Below, in pieces: positions 16,744 to 25,546 of a DNA stretch of 40,913 nucleotides (its first letter is position 1; the number at the start of each line of letters is the position of its first letter). A program made the translations under genes and the position numbers. The notes beneath the pieces were generated by a model. It saw only the letters and a program-made list of their open reading frames with translations, was not told the DNA's origin and searched no databases. The stretch covers positions 191,116-232,028 of the forward strand of contig CANMCY010000002.1 in the NCBI GenBank assembly GCA_947496375.1. Direction: 5' to 3'. This DNA is from Flavobacteriales bacterium (GTDB lineage: Bacteria; Bacteroidota; Bacteroidia; NS11-12g; UBA955).

Positions 16744-17961
16744 TTATTGATTCAGGGCCGCAATGAATTTGTCATAGTTTTTAGCTGCACTATAGTGCTC
16801 TTTCCAAAAGGATTTAACCGCCCTTCTCACATCCGTGTTTCTGGATTTTGTTTTCAGAAACAACGACAATGCATCTGCTGTCTCTTTGATGTCCAAATCC
16901 TTTGGAAAAAGCACGCCTGTTTCTTTGGTTACTATCTCCGGCATGCCACACACATCGCAACCAGCCACAGGTATTCCAAAGCTAATGGCCTCCATCAAAC
17001 TGACAGGAATTCCTTCAAATTCACTTACATTCAACACCAGATCAACGGGGCTAGATTGGTAGTGAGATATGACGTCTTTATTGGGTACCGCTCCCCTAAA
17101 ATCCAACGTAACATTGTCTGGTAACTTTGCTGCTGCTGTTAAAAAGGCATCTCGAAATTCTCCATCGCCAAAATGAATCCACTTAGTTGGCAAACTCATA
17201 TGTTTCATAACTTCAACCAATAACAGTGGCCTTTTGTACCAGGATAAGCTCGAACAAGTAACTACCGTAAACCCTTTTTCATCGGTCGAAACCGGATTTT
17301 CTCCATGATCTTCAACCCCCAATCGAAACAACGCCGTCTCGGTTAACGGGTATTTTTCTTTCAGGTATTGTTGGGCATACGCAGATATCGGATATACCGC
17401 CTTCACCTGTTTCAACTCCATTTTTCTAAAAGGCAAATATCCCCGGGATGAAAAGGCCTCTTCAAAATCATAAAGGTGTACCCTACATATAAAATGTTCT
17501 CTCATTCCCATCGATTTGCATAGCGCCAATACTGTTCCCCATTCATTGAACCAGTAACTGTAAAGAACCGAATCCGAATGTTTGTTTTGGGCAAACCAAG
17601 CACGCCACTGATGGGCTTTTTGCAACAATCCCAACAAGCGGTATAAATTCCATTTGAATGATTGGATATACTTAAAACGGTGGCGGCTATTAATAAACTC
17701 ATACCCAAACCAGGCCAGTAATATCCGCGCATTCTTCAGTACCATAGAAGAAAAGCGCTGTGCTTTGCTTTCCGGCAGAAGTACAACCTCAGCGTTTTGG
17801 GGCAGCAACATGGCATATTTATCTCCCCGATACAATGGAAATATGGTAACCTTTTCAAAGGACCGACAGAGATATAGAATTTCCGTTTCCAAAAAGGTTT
17901 CTCCCCCGATAAAAGGAAATTTTTCTGTGAACAATATCAATCTGCCTTGAGCCCGGGTCAA
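16744..17961 (-). CDS. GT4-family glycosyltransferase (paralogue of the protein at 4,627-5,850)
   Basis: The 405-aa protein shares the framework of the GT4 at 4,627-5,850 along its length: FTEKFPFIGGETFLETEI at the N-terminus, VLYSYWFNEW, CRVHLYDFEE, PFRKMELKQV, then VVTCSSLSWYKRPLLL, IHFGDGEFRDAF and SEFEGIPVSLMEAISFGIPV at the donor site. It probably adds one residue to the lipid-linked repeat from a nucleotide sugar. The annotated start lies directly behind the polytopic protein gene, whose stop is at 17,963. The base composition is noticeably richer in G+C than that of the relative at 4.6-5.9 kb, so the duplication is old or the two copies came from different donors. Confidence 0.85.
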   Translation of the reverse strand: MTRAQGRLILFTEKFPFIGGETFLETEILYLCRSFEKVTIFPLYRGDKYAMLLPQNAEVVLLPESKAQRFSSMVLKNARILLAWFGYEFINSRHRFKYIQSFKWNLYRLLGLLQKAHQWRAWFAQNKHSDSVLYSYWFNEWGTVLALCKSMGMREHFICRVHLYDFEEAFSSRGYLPFRKMELKQVKAVYPISAYAQQYLKEKYPLTETALFRLGVEDHGENPVSTDEKGFTVVTCSSLSWYKRPLLLVEVMKHMSLPTKWIHFGDGEFRDAFLTAAAKLPDNVTLDFRGAVPNKDVISHYQSSPVDLVLNVSEFEGIPVSLMEAISFGIPVAGCDVCGMPEIVTKETGVLFPKDLDIKETADALSLFLKTKSRNTDVRRAVKSFWKEHYSAAKNYDKFIAALNQ

Positions 17962-17962
17962 T

Positions 17963-19282
17963 TTATTTATGCTTTTTATCCATGACTATGGACTTTAGAC
18001 TGTAATAATCCGCTACACAGCGGTTCAGCCAATAATTTGGGTCACTGCCCACATCTTCAAATTTTCTTGTTGTCGGCTCTTTGATGTCATCCGCTTTACC
18101 CAACACCACCACCTGCCCATGCAGTTTTCTCAGTTTTGCATCCCGTTGCAAGACCAGCCGGCGGGCATTGCGGGCATCCCATGTCTGATACAGTCCAATC
18201 CCCAAAAAACAAAACAGTACTGCATATTGCAGCGGCCTTGTGAATCGCAGAGAGAGGGAAGAGAAGGCCTCCATCAGTGCTGCCAGCCCCGAAACACCAT
18301 ACATGGTCATAAACGCCATAAAATGGATGTTGGTGCGCGGTGCGTGCATACCCGGAAATGCCATAAAAAAGTACGCTGATATGACGGCCGCAAACAAAAA
18401 CCGGTGGGCAAAGAGATGATATTTCAGGCCCTTTTTTTCAGACATCCCTGCCCAAGCACCCAGCATCCCGGCTAACAAAAACATCCAGGTTACAGGGGTG
18501 TTGTACTCCATGATGTTTTCCAATAAATGGCCCGCATTGAAATAAATGGTCCAGATGTGGGTAAGGTTCGATTTGTCCATGCCAGCCAGGCGATTGGCAT
18601 TGCCGGGAGCAAGAATGACCATTAAAAATCCTGAAATAATGGGCATCATCAGCCATAAGTATTTAAGCCATTGCTTGCCCAATTGGTTCCATTCAGTTGC
18701 AGCATGGGTGGCAAACAGAAATAACAGACCTGCCACCGCATTCGGTGATGCTGTACCCACATAAAACAAAACCGGAAGGGTTCCCAACACAAAACGTAGG
18801 GTAGGCCTATAGTAAATGAACAGTGCATATCCGGCCAAAATCAATATGATATCGAGGTTATATCCTGCACCGGTACTCCAATACAGGGTTTGAGATGAAA
18901 AAGGAAAAGCACATAGCCAAAGCATAGCCGTCATAACCGACAAAGAGATGATTCTTTCCTTACGGTTTTCCGAACGTGGCATAAAAACCCTCAAAACCAA
19001 TCCACCGAATAACATGAATAACACGCTCGCCAGCATGGGGCCCAACCAGTATTTACCACTCCAAAGGCCCATCCTCGCAACGATAAAAGTAATGCTCATG
19101 CCCCGACCGTCCCAGGTCGTGTAATGGTGCCACATGTTTTGAAATATTCCTTGTGACTGCACCTCCGGCATAAAACAAAAGTCATCGGCCGTGAACCAGG
19201 TAAAAAAGGGTTGCACTAAAAACAACATCAAGCTCAACAGGGCCAGCAACCACAATAAACGATTGGATTTGATTGTATTCAT
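17963..19282 (-). CDS. Polytopic membrane protein, DUF6056-like / GT-C-like
   Basis: From the ATG at 19,282 (439 aa), which overlaps the upstream stop as TAATG, the protein has about ten hydrophobic helices. The first is followed by FTWFTADDFCFMPE and then TTWDGRGMSITFIVARMG. The TADDFCF...W.GR arrangement is typical of a family of bacterial membrane proteins (DUF6056-like) related to GT-C transferases, with acidic residues in the first external loop. A soluble C-terminal tail of about 60 residues ends in a lysine-rich KKHK. A longer reading from 19,324 is unlikely because it would lie within the GT2 gene. The role is unproven; polyprenyl-dependent glycosylation of the exported chain is a reasonable guess. 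Confidence 0.65.
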   Translation of the reverse strand: MNTIKSNRLLWLLALLSLMLFLVQPFFTWFTADDFCFMPEVQSQGIFQNMWHHYTTWDGRGMSITFIVARMGLWSGKYWLGPMLASVLFMLFGGLVLRVFMPRSENRKERIISLSVMTAMLWLCAFPFSSQTLYWSTGAGYNLDIILILAGYALFIYYRPTLRFVLGTLPVLFYVGTASPNAVAGLLFLFATHAATEWNQLGKQWLKYLWLMMPIISGFLMVILAPGNANRLAGMDKSNLTHIWTIYFNAGHLLENIMEYNTPVTWMFLLAGMLGAWAGMSEKKGLKYHLFAHRFLFAAVISAYFFMAFPGMHAPRTNIHFMAFMTMYGVSGLAALMEAFSSLSLRFTRPLQYAVLFCFLGIGLYQTWDARNARRLVLQRDAKLRKLHGQVVVLGKADDIKEPTTRKFEDVGSDPNYWLNRCVADYYSLKSIVMDKKHK

Positions 19283-20226
19283 TATTTGGGAAAGATTTGT
19301 AAATTCAGGTAGCGGTAACCCCATTGTTTAAACACAGACTTACCCAGGCAACGAAAAAAAGTGGCAGCTATGGCTGCCGCCGGCTTATTTAAAGGGCTAA
19401 TATACATCCCTACAAGTTTTATAAACCTGCTCCACTTGTGTTCATCTATATGGTGAATGATGTACCTGTTAAGTCGTGAAAGCAGTATGCTGCGCTTTTC
19501 TTGACTAGTTACTTTGGTCAACTCCGCGCGATGGGTAGCCCACAAGGCCGGAATGATAGCCATGCCATCATCATGGGTGGATTGGTTTGCGTGAACCCTG
19601 TAATAAAACAATCGCTCTTGCATTCCATAGAACGAACAACCGCTGTCAGACAATCGCAGCCATAGCTGGTAGTCTTCCGCATTCTGGATACGCAGATCTT
19701 CATCAAAACCACCCACAGATAACACAGTCTTTCTTTTTACCATGGCTGATAGCATGGGGATGCTGTAACCCTGCAATTGCTTTGTATAAAATGCCGCGGA
19801 ATCCTGCAAACCCACAGGTGCATCCATCGGAAAGCCCTCCGGATTGTTTTCATCCTTCAGCCACCATCCTCGGCAAAAAACCACATCGGCATTTTGTTGT
19901 TGTATGCAATTTACTTGCAATGTCAATTTATCCGGATGCCAAAGATCATCGGCATCCAGAAAAGCCAGGTATTCACCGGTAGCATGGTAAATGGCAGTGT
20001 TTCGCGCCTTTCCTTGTCGGCCGTTGGATTGTTTGATATAATGAATTCGTTCATCTGCCGAAGCCAGCTCCTGCACAATTTTTGGGGTTTGGTCGGTGGA
20101 ACCATCATCAACTACTATCAGCTCCCAATTGGGATAGGTTTGCTTTTGAACAGATGCGATGGTTTGTTCAATATACTTTTCAGCATTGTAGGCCGGGGTG
20201 ATGACTGATATTAGGTTATTTTCCAA
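19282..20226 (-). CDS. GT2-family glycosyltransferase
   Basis: The 314-aa GT-A enzyme is a textbook GT2. ISVITPAYNAEKYIEQTI (6-23) opens the nucleotide-binding fold, LIVVDDGSTDQTPKIV follows, and LAFLDADDLWHPDKL holds the DxD metal motif. A later AEDYQLWLRLS provides the putative catalytic-base ED motif. About 80 C-terminal residues are helical and basic, probably membrane-associated. The start overlaps the end of the next GT2 gene upstream by 11 bp, and its stop overlaps the start of the polytopic protein gene. It is the last of three consecutive GT2 genes. Donor specificity is unknown. Confidence 0.9.
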   Translation of the reverse strand: MENNLISVITPAYNAEKYIEQTIASVQKQTYPNWELIVVDDGSTDQTPKIVQELASADERIHYIKQSNGRQGKARNTAIYHATGEYLAFLDADDLWHPDKLTLQVNCIQQQNADVVFCRGWWLKDENNPEGFPMDAPVGLQDSAAFYTKQLQGYSIPMLSAMVKRKTVLSVGGFDEDLRIQNAEDYQLWLRLSDSGCSFYGMQERLFYYRVHANQSTHDDGMAIIPALWATHRAELTKVTSQEKRSILLSRLNRYIIHHIDEHKWSRFIKLVGMYISPLNKPAAAIAATFFRCLGKSVFKQWGYRYLNLQIFPK

Positions 20227-21232
20227 GAACGAGGTTACTAATCCAACTATGATAAAACCTAAACCTAAACAGGACTTGGGGCATTAAGACCCACAGATGG
20301 TAACATGTACTTTTTTTACTTGATAATAATACCCTGTAACGAATTGGATTATAGTTTTTCTTGTTTTTTTTTAATTTGCTAATTGCCAAATGGAAGTTAA
20401 AAATTTCATTCATATAATCCTTTAAAAATCTCAAAAATAAAAATCTACACCCTAATCTATGATATAGCAATTCATAAACTCTTAAAAAAACCAATCCTTT
20501 TGCATTCGCCTTTTCCTGATCTATAAGATTATCAATGGACATTCGCCCCCATCGTAAATCATGGGTAAATGTCAGTCGTTGATCAAAATATAATTTATAC
20601 CCTGCAAAAGTAACAGCCATTGACAATTCAACATCTTCTGCTATTGCCCTTCCAGCTGTAGAACTGTTCTGAAATCTAAATCCGCTCCTGTAAATTTCAT
20701 CCCAAACCGATTTTCGAATTACAGATCCGGCACCATAAATGGAATAATCATTTTTTGTTAAAACTCTTGAATGCGGATGATGTGTTCCAACGACATAATA
20801 CCCCTGAAAATCATCAAACCAGTAGGGCTTATTATCGTTGGCAAAAATGGCAGCGATGCCATACCCCCCAGCCATTCCTATTTCCGGCTCCTGGCGAAAA
20901 AGTTCTTCTGCATGTATCAGAAACTGATTATCCAGCCAGTTGTCATCATCACACAATACAATCAAATCGCCCTTTGCGACATTATAACCTGTTGTTAATG
21001 CATGCGCCTTTCCGGGTTTGTTTTCAAAAATAATGTTTAAATCTATTTTGGAATTTAATGTATCCCAAAATGCCTGGGCAAATTCCGTAGTTCCATCTGA
21101 TGAAGCATTATCCACCAATACAATTTCAAGAAACTCTATATTATTGGGTAAAATAAGATTAGATATATGAGATAGAGTGTCTCTTAGTTTGTGTTTTCCG
21201 TTAAATGTACAAATTAGTATGGTGGTTTTCAA
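20216..21232 (-). CDS. GT2-family glycosyltransferase
   Basis: The 338-aa protein has the GT2 fold: TTILICTFNGKHKLRDTL at the N-terminus, IVLVDNASSDGTTEFAQ, the metal motif LIVLCDDDNWLD, and AIAEDVELSMAVTFAG, which carries the ED base motif. A lysine-rich segment (KLKKNKKNYNP) precedes a short hydrophobic C-terminus, suggesting peripheral membrane contact. It lies 19 bp after the GT2 gene upstream and overlaps the one downstream by 11 bp. The assignment to the family is firm; linkage and donor are not predictable. Confidence 0.9.
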   Translation of the reverse strand: MKTTILICTFNGKHKLRDTLSHISNLILPNNIEFLEIVLVDNASSDGTTEFAQAFWDTLNSKIDLNIIFENKPGKAHALTTGYNVAKGDLIVLCDDDNWLDNQFLIHAEELFRQEPEIGMAGGYGIAAIFANDNKPYWFDDFQGYYVVGTHHPHSRVLTKNDYSIYGAGSVIRKSVWDEIYRSGFRFQNSSTAGRAIAEDVELSMAVTFAGYKLYFDQRLTFTHDLRWGRMSIDNLIDQEKANAKGLVFLRVYELLYHRLGCRFLFLRFLKDYMNEIFNFHLAISKLKKNKKNYNPIRYRVLLSSKKSTCYHLWVLMPQVLFRFRFYHSWISNLVLGK

Positions 21233-21251
21233 TTTAACTTACAAATTATAT

Positions 21252-22178
21252 TTACTCACTCATAAGAAATTTCTGGGTAACCCTATCAAACCCAATTCGT
21301 GGTGGATATTTAAATAACTCTTTTTTATGTTGCATAATTCGTTTAATGTTTTGTCGAAAATAAATGCTACGATAAACACGGCTTTTTATTGAATTCATCC
21401 TTTCATTAAAATATTTAACTTCATTCATTTTTCGTCTATATGATTCCGGTAATTGGTCAACCTCTTCGCTAATTGATTGGTGAACTTCCTCCATATATGC
21501 TTCTTTATTATCCATTGATATTTGATTATGGCTTCTAAACCTAAAACCGCTCAACAAAGATTTTAAAGAATACAACTCCGCATACCTAAAAAAACGAAGC
21601 CACAACTCGAAATCGGCAGCATATTTCAAGTCTAACCTTAAAGATGAACCTGATTTTTCCCATAAACTTCGTCGCCAAAAAGAGGACTCTTGTTGAATCC
21701 AATTGTCAATACCATAATTACCCATGTACAAATTGCCTTTGCACCAAGGCTTGTAACCATCTACCATTACTGTTCTTCCGAGTTCGTCATAGATAGACGG
21801 AATACCCATCATCCATTCTATTTGCGGAAATTGGTTAAACAATTCGGACACGATGCTAAAAGCACCTCTGTGGTACATATCGTCCGAATTAATCCAGGCC
21901 ATAATATCACCGGTACTTTTTTCAAAACCTTTTTGCACTGCATGGTATAAGCCATTATCTGGCTCTGAAACCCAATAAGCAAGGTGTTTTTCATACTTCT
22001 TGATAATATCCACAGTACCATCGGTACTGCCTCCGTCTATGATAATATATTCCAAATTGGGATACCCCTGATTGATGACGGACAAAATAGTTTCCTCTAA
22101 ATAAGAACCACCGTTAAAAACAGGTGTTACTATAGAAATCTTATAATCACTCACTATATTGAATCCGTTTAAATCCAT
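21252..22178 (-). CDS. GT2-family glycosyltransferase
   Basis: The 308-aa protein has ISIVTPVFNGGSYLEETI, then YIIIDGGSTDGTVDII and IMAWINSDDMYHRGAF, a standard GT2 domain with an SDD metal motif. These three blocks are characteristic of the WcaA/WbbL-like group. The middle contains QQESSFWRRSLWE and AADFELWLRFF, acceptor-side motifs often seen in rhamnosyl- and hexosyl-transferases. The first codon at 22,178 lies 32 bp inside the upstream membrane-protein gene. No later Met occurs before the first beta strand, so the long overlap is probably real. The AT-rich composition matches the genes upstream of it rather than those downstream. Confidence 0.88.
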   Translation of the reverse strand: MDLNGFNIVSDYKISIVTPVFNGGSYLEETILSVINQGYPNLEYIIIDGGSTDGTVDIIKKYEKHLAYWVSEPDNGLYHAVQKGFEKSTGDIMAWINSDDMYHRGAFSIVSELFNQFPQIEWMMGIPSIYDELGRTVMVDGYKPWCKGNLYMGNYGIDNWIQQESSFWRRSLWEKSGSSLRLDLKYAADFELWLRFFRYAELYSLKSLLSGFRFRSHNQISMDNKEAYMEEVHQSISEEVDQLPESYRRKMNEVKYFNERMNSIKSRVYRSIYFRQNIKRIMQHKKELFKYPPRIGFDRVTQKFLMSE

Positions 22179-23829
22179 TTCTTACACTTTTACCCCGTGG
22201 TAATAGAGTAGTATCTTTGTTTGTTAAACAAGGAATACAAAAATCATAACAACGCATATCTCCTGTTTGTTTCACATTTTTAGGATAATAAAACTTCAAA
22301 TTGTGCGAATAAAATGAATCCATAGATTGTCGTCCAACATAGTCAAGTGACTTAGGTAATTTCCAACGACCTGACATTATATCAGGGCAAATATTTGCTT
22401 TTATTACTGCTAGGTTTTGATTATATATATAAACTATATATAAAGCATACACCAACAATAAAATTGATTTTGTTTTTTGGGGGTTAGTTTCTAAATCTGT
22501 TCTGTACTTCAGTAGATAAAGTGGCAAAAACATTAAATGAAATATAAATCCAATTGAAAAGCGAAAATCAGGTGCCTTAATAAACCAGAATATAAAACCT
22601 GCAATTATTGAAACACCTATCCAAAATAAATTAGATCTAGTAGATATAGCTTTTTTTATTGTAACAATTATAAATAAAAGTATAGATAAGATAGAAATAA
22701 TCATATACCCCTTTCCCCAATTTGCCCTCTGCCACCAATTTGGAAACCATTGCATGAAAGACATTTTACTAGATATTGAAACATCGATGCCAGGATATCT
22801 AGACCATCCAGTAAACCCTATAGAATCTATAGACATCTGTTGGTCCGTAACTTTCCAATCAAAATTAAATAAATCAATCGCCGGAAACGGATAAATTAAC
22901 CAACCGGTCATAATAACTGTTTTGGCGCACCAAACAAGAATATAAATAGAAACAAATGCTGTATTGATATAAAATTTATTATGCTCTCCATCCAATCTCC
23001 ATAATCGAACAATGCAGTAACCCGATAAAAAAAGAATTGGAATCATACTTAATTTTATTGTTATTAAATAAAAAGCCAAAATTACAAATACAGACAACTG
23101 GTTAGATTCATTCGTGTCATTATTGTTTAAGGCAATGGATAACAATAATATCAAAATACTATTAGCGGCATAATCAGGTGCAGGCGAAGATATGTTTTCA
23201 CACAAAGAAACAAATGCTACCAAAAGTAAAACATTTGCTAAAACAATCATATTTGACTCTTTCCAAGTGACGCTTTTTAATATTAAATCAACAAAATAAG
23301 AAACACCGATAAAATATAACAAAAAATTTAATGTAAACAAATCTTGTCCAAACAGGTCCTTAAAACTTAACAAACTATGGAGTGAAAGTACTGAGTTGTT
23401 ATATCCTAGGCCGGAAAAAACATTTCCCAAACCCGGAACTACTGGATATTCCCTTCCCCATATTATTGCTTGATAATGATAAAGCCCGGTATCATAATTC
23501 AAAGGTGGCTCTTGTGCTAATAAAAAACCATATAGTAATATCGGAAGGGATAAGAGTGCCAGACTGCGTTTTTCTTTAAAACTGATTGTTTTTAAACTAA
23601 TTTTATTTTTAAATATATAAAAACTAATTAAAGGTAATAGATAAAATAGTGTAATTGTGTTCAAAGGGCAGAACAAAGACATTATTAAAGCATAGAAATT
23701 TAAACCCATAATCCCTAGAAGCATTTGGAGCGTTAAAGACAGTTGTAAACGTAAGAATTCTTTTAAGCAAAAACCCAACACCCATACCAAACTTAAAATA
23801 AAAATAAAAACAACACTAAATATTATCAT
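22147..23829 (-). CDS. Large polytopic membrane protein (LIC_10190-like)
   Basis: The 560-aa protein has about a dozen hydrophobic segments. An external loop reads NYDTGLYHYQAIIWGREYP and is followed by PGLGNVFSGLGYN. I recognise this block from a family of bacterial membrane proteins found in polysaccharide loci (LIC_10190-type), which are thought to be GT-C-like or polymerase-like but have not been characterised to my knowledge. A hydrophilic C-terminal tail of about 70 residues contains two CxxC-like spacings (CYDFCIPC), which could bind metal or form disulfides. It lies 59 bp after the GT4 gene upstream. If chain synthesis is Wzy-dependent this would be the polymerase candidate, but the Wzm/Wzt pair argues against that. 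Confidence 0.65.
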   Translation of the reverse strand: MIIFSVVFIFILSLVWVLGFCLKEFLRLQLSLTLQMLLGIMGLNFYALIMSLFCPLNTITLFYLLPLISFYIFKNKISLKTISFKEKRSLALLSLPILLYGFLLAQEPPLNYDTGLYHYQAIIWGREYPVVPGLGNVFSGLGYNNSVLSLHSLLSFKDLFGQDLFTLNFLLYFIGVSYFVDLILKSVTWKESNMIVLANVLLLVAFVSLCENISSPAPDYAANSILILLLSIALNNNDTNESNQLSVFVILAFYLITIKLSMIPILFLSGYCIVRLWRLDGEHNKFYINTAFVSIYILVWCAKTVIMTGWLIYPFPAIDLFNFDWKVTDQQMSIDSIGFTGWSRYPGIDVSISSKMSFMQWFPNWWQRANWGKGYMIISILSILLFIIVTIKKAISTRSNLFWIGVSIIAGFIFWFIKAPDFRFSIGFIFHLMFLPLYLLKYRTDLETNPQKTKSILLLVYALYIVYIYNQNLAVIKANICPDIMSGRWKLPKSLDYVGRQSMDSFYSHNLKFYYPKNVKQTGDMRCYDFCIPCLTNKDTTLLPRGKSVRNGFKRIQYSE

Positions 23830-23888
23830 GGTATTATGGTATATTAACCAAAATTAATTTGATTGTTTTGCTTACCCTCAAACTTATC

Positions 23889-25145
23889 TTAATCTTGAAG
23901 TATCTGCTCATATAGATCTATATACGCCCTTGCCTGAATCTCTCCGGAAAACTTTTTTCTTGCATTTAATGCTATTTGCTCACGATTGAACATGTTTTTA
24001 TTCTCAATATATTTATTTATTGTTTTTTCTAAAGCACTAACACTGATTTCATCACACAAATATCCATTTACCCCATCTTCAATTGTTTCGGCAATTCCAC
24101 CAACCGGAAAACCTATAACAGGGGTGCCGCACATCAAAGATTCCAACATCGTATTAGGCAAGTTGTCTTCTAGGGAGGGAATAACAAAAACGTCAGCAGC
24201 AGAATATGCTTTTGCCATCGTGTCTTCATCCTCAATATGGCCTAATACAAATATTTCCTTGTTATCATTGTATTTATTAGCACTACCTATACTATATACC
24301 ATTAGTTTAGCTTGGTTTTTAACATTTTCAATTGCCTTCAATAAATAATCAAGTCCTTTTCTTTTATTGGTGATATTATCTGCTACAAATAATAAAACCA
24401 ACCGATCATCGGGTATATTAAAAAACCTCCTTGATTCCGCTTTATTATGATTTGTAAATATAGTTTCATCTAATCCATAGGGTATCAGTGAATGGGAAAA
24501 TCCTGAAAACAATTCGCTTTTAAGGGACTCATTTAAGAGCCATGCAGAAGGTGAAACTATATAAATCTCACATTTTCGCTTTTTTAAAACTTCACGTTTC
24601 AAATTCAACCATTTTTCAGAAAGTTCAATTTCATGATTGCTCTTTTCCCTAATTTTGGGAACACCATTTTTATCAATACATAAAAAACTATTGTCATAAT
24701 GTTCAATACCTGAAAATGGATTTTTATCATGGAGCGTCCAAACTACCGGTTTTCTATTTTTCGCAAAAAACGTAGGCCAATCGAGAAAGTCTGCCACCCA
24801 ATGCAGATGCAGGACATCGCACATCCTATAATACTTTGATTGGGTTATGTCATAAGAACTTAAAGGCAAACTAGTCATTTCAAGTCCTTCAGGCCTGGAA
24901 TTAATAATTTGATTATTAAATACCTCTAATTCCCATTCCTCTACGACACTTACATTTTTAAATATGCTGTGTTTTATTTTGTTTATTAGCTTATTTCTAA
25001 AATCTTTTTTTATTTCTACTTTTGATATAGTGCTTTTGCTGATAATCTGGCTATTAAGATTTAAATTCAAAAGCCCGTCATTTAATCTGATCATTGCTTT
25101 TGCAGCTCCACCGGATAAATTTGTACCTACCTGTACTATTCTCAT
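23889..25145 (-). CDS. GT4-family glycosyltransferase (WcaL-like)
   Basis: The 418-aa GT-B protein begins MRIVQVGTNLSGGAAKAMIR, the glycine-rich acceptor loop. It has DVLHLHWVADFLDWP and VWTLHDKNPFSG, typical of the HLHW group of bacterial GT4 enzymes. The donor domain shows LVLLFVADNITNKRKGLDY, IFVLGHIEDE and IPSLEDNLPNTMLESLMCGT (E-x7-E region). Its ATG overlaps, as ATGA, the stop of a degenerate frame on the upstream side, as if it had once been coupled to a gene that is now lost. The low G+C is like that of the other genes at 22-27 kb. Confidence 0.88.
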   Translation of the reverse strand: MRIVQVGTNLSGGAAKAMIRLNDGLLNLNLNSQIISKSTISKVEIKKDFRNKLINKIKHSIFKNVSVVEEWELEVFNNQIINSRPEGLEMTSLPLSSYDITQSKYYRMCDVLHLHWVADFLDWPTFFAKNRKPVVWTLHDKNPFSGIEHYDNSFLCIDKNGVPKIREKSNHEIELSEKWLNLKREVLKKRKCEIYIVSPSAWLLNESLKSELFSGFSHSLIPYGLDETIFTNHNKAESRRFFNIPDDRLVLLFVADNITNKRKGLDYLLKAIENVKNQAKLMVYSIGSANKYNDNKEIFVLGHIEDEDTMAKAYSAADVFVIPSLEDNLPNTMLESLMCGTPVIGFPVGGIAETIEDGVNGYLCDEISVSALEKTINKYIENKNMFNREQIALNARKKFSGEIQARAYIDLYEQILQD

Positions 25146-25418
25146 TTAACTGCTTCCATAAATAAAGAATCAGGTTTTCTAACTTTACCATTCTTCACGG
25201 CCAGCCACTGGTGTTTTGGACAATCTGTTATTGTAGAAGTAAAGGAACCCAAAACACATAATTGACTATATTCTATATTTTCTGATACGCTACTCAAGTA
25301 AAATTAATTTTATATTCTTTGTTGAAAATAAACAATTAGAGGATAGCACGATAGTTCTAAGGTCTAATAAAACTTGCTCCATAAAACACTCAAAGGAATG
25401 TTTGATATTGTCTTTATA
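25142..25418 (-). pseudogene. Remnant of an unrecognised gene, split by a frameshift
   Basis: The 401-bp stretch 25,146-25,546 has no intact gene. On the minus strand, two open segments join across a frame change. The first runs from 25,418 and includes HSFECFMEQVLLDLRT and FSTKNIKLILLE before a stop near 25,295. The second, in another frame from 25,303, includes SVSENIEYSQLCVLGS and HQWLAVKNGKVRKPDS and ends in a TGA overlapping the GT4 start (ATGA). Both parts have protein-like composition and the junction is at one point, so this looks like the last 90 or so codons of a decayed operon gene. I do not recognise the family. The rest, 25,419-25,546, is AT-rich and shows nothing else. Confidence 0.45.
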
Positions 25419-25546
25419 TTAAAAAACATATAATTATATAATTCAATCTTAATTAGTATCGATGTTTACTGTGTAATTTAATAACCAATAAAGCTATATT
25501 TTTATATGTAAGAAATAAGACACTGCACAAATAATTACTGGTGTTA

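Noticed and set aside
14256-23829. Wzx flippase or Wzy polymerase among the membrane proteins.
   Set aside because: None has a Wzx-like MATE layout or clear Wzy signature, and the locus has Wzm/Wzt. The alternative GT-C reading is kept only as inference.
25142-25546. Insertion sequence at the 25-kb gap.
   Set aside because: No terminal inverted repeats, target duplications or transposase motifs were seen; the piece reads like a decayed operon gene.
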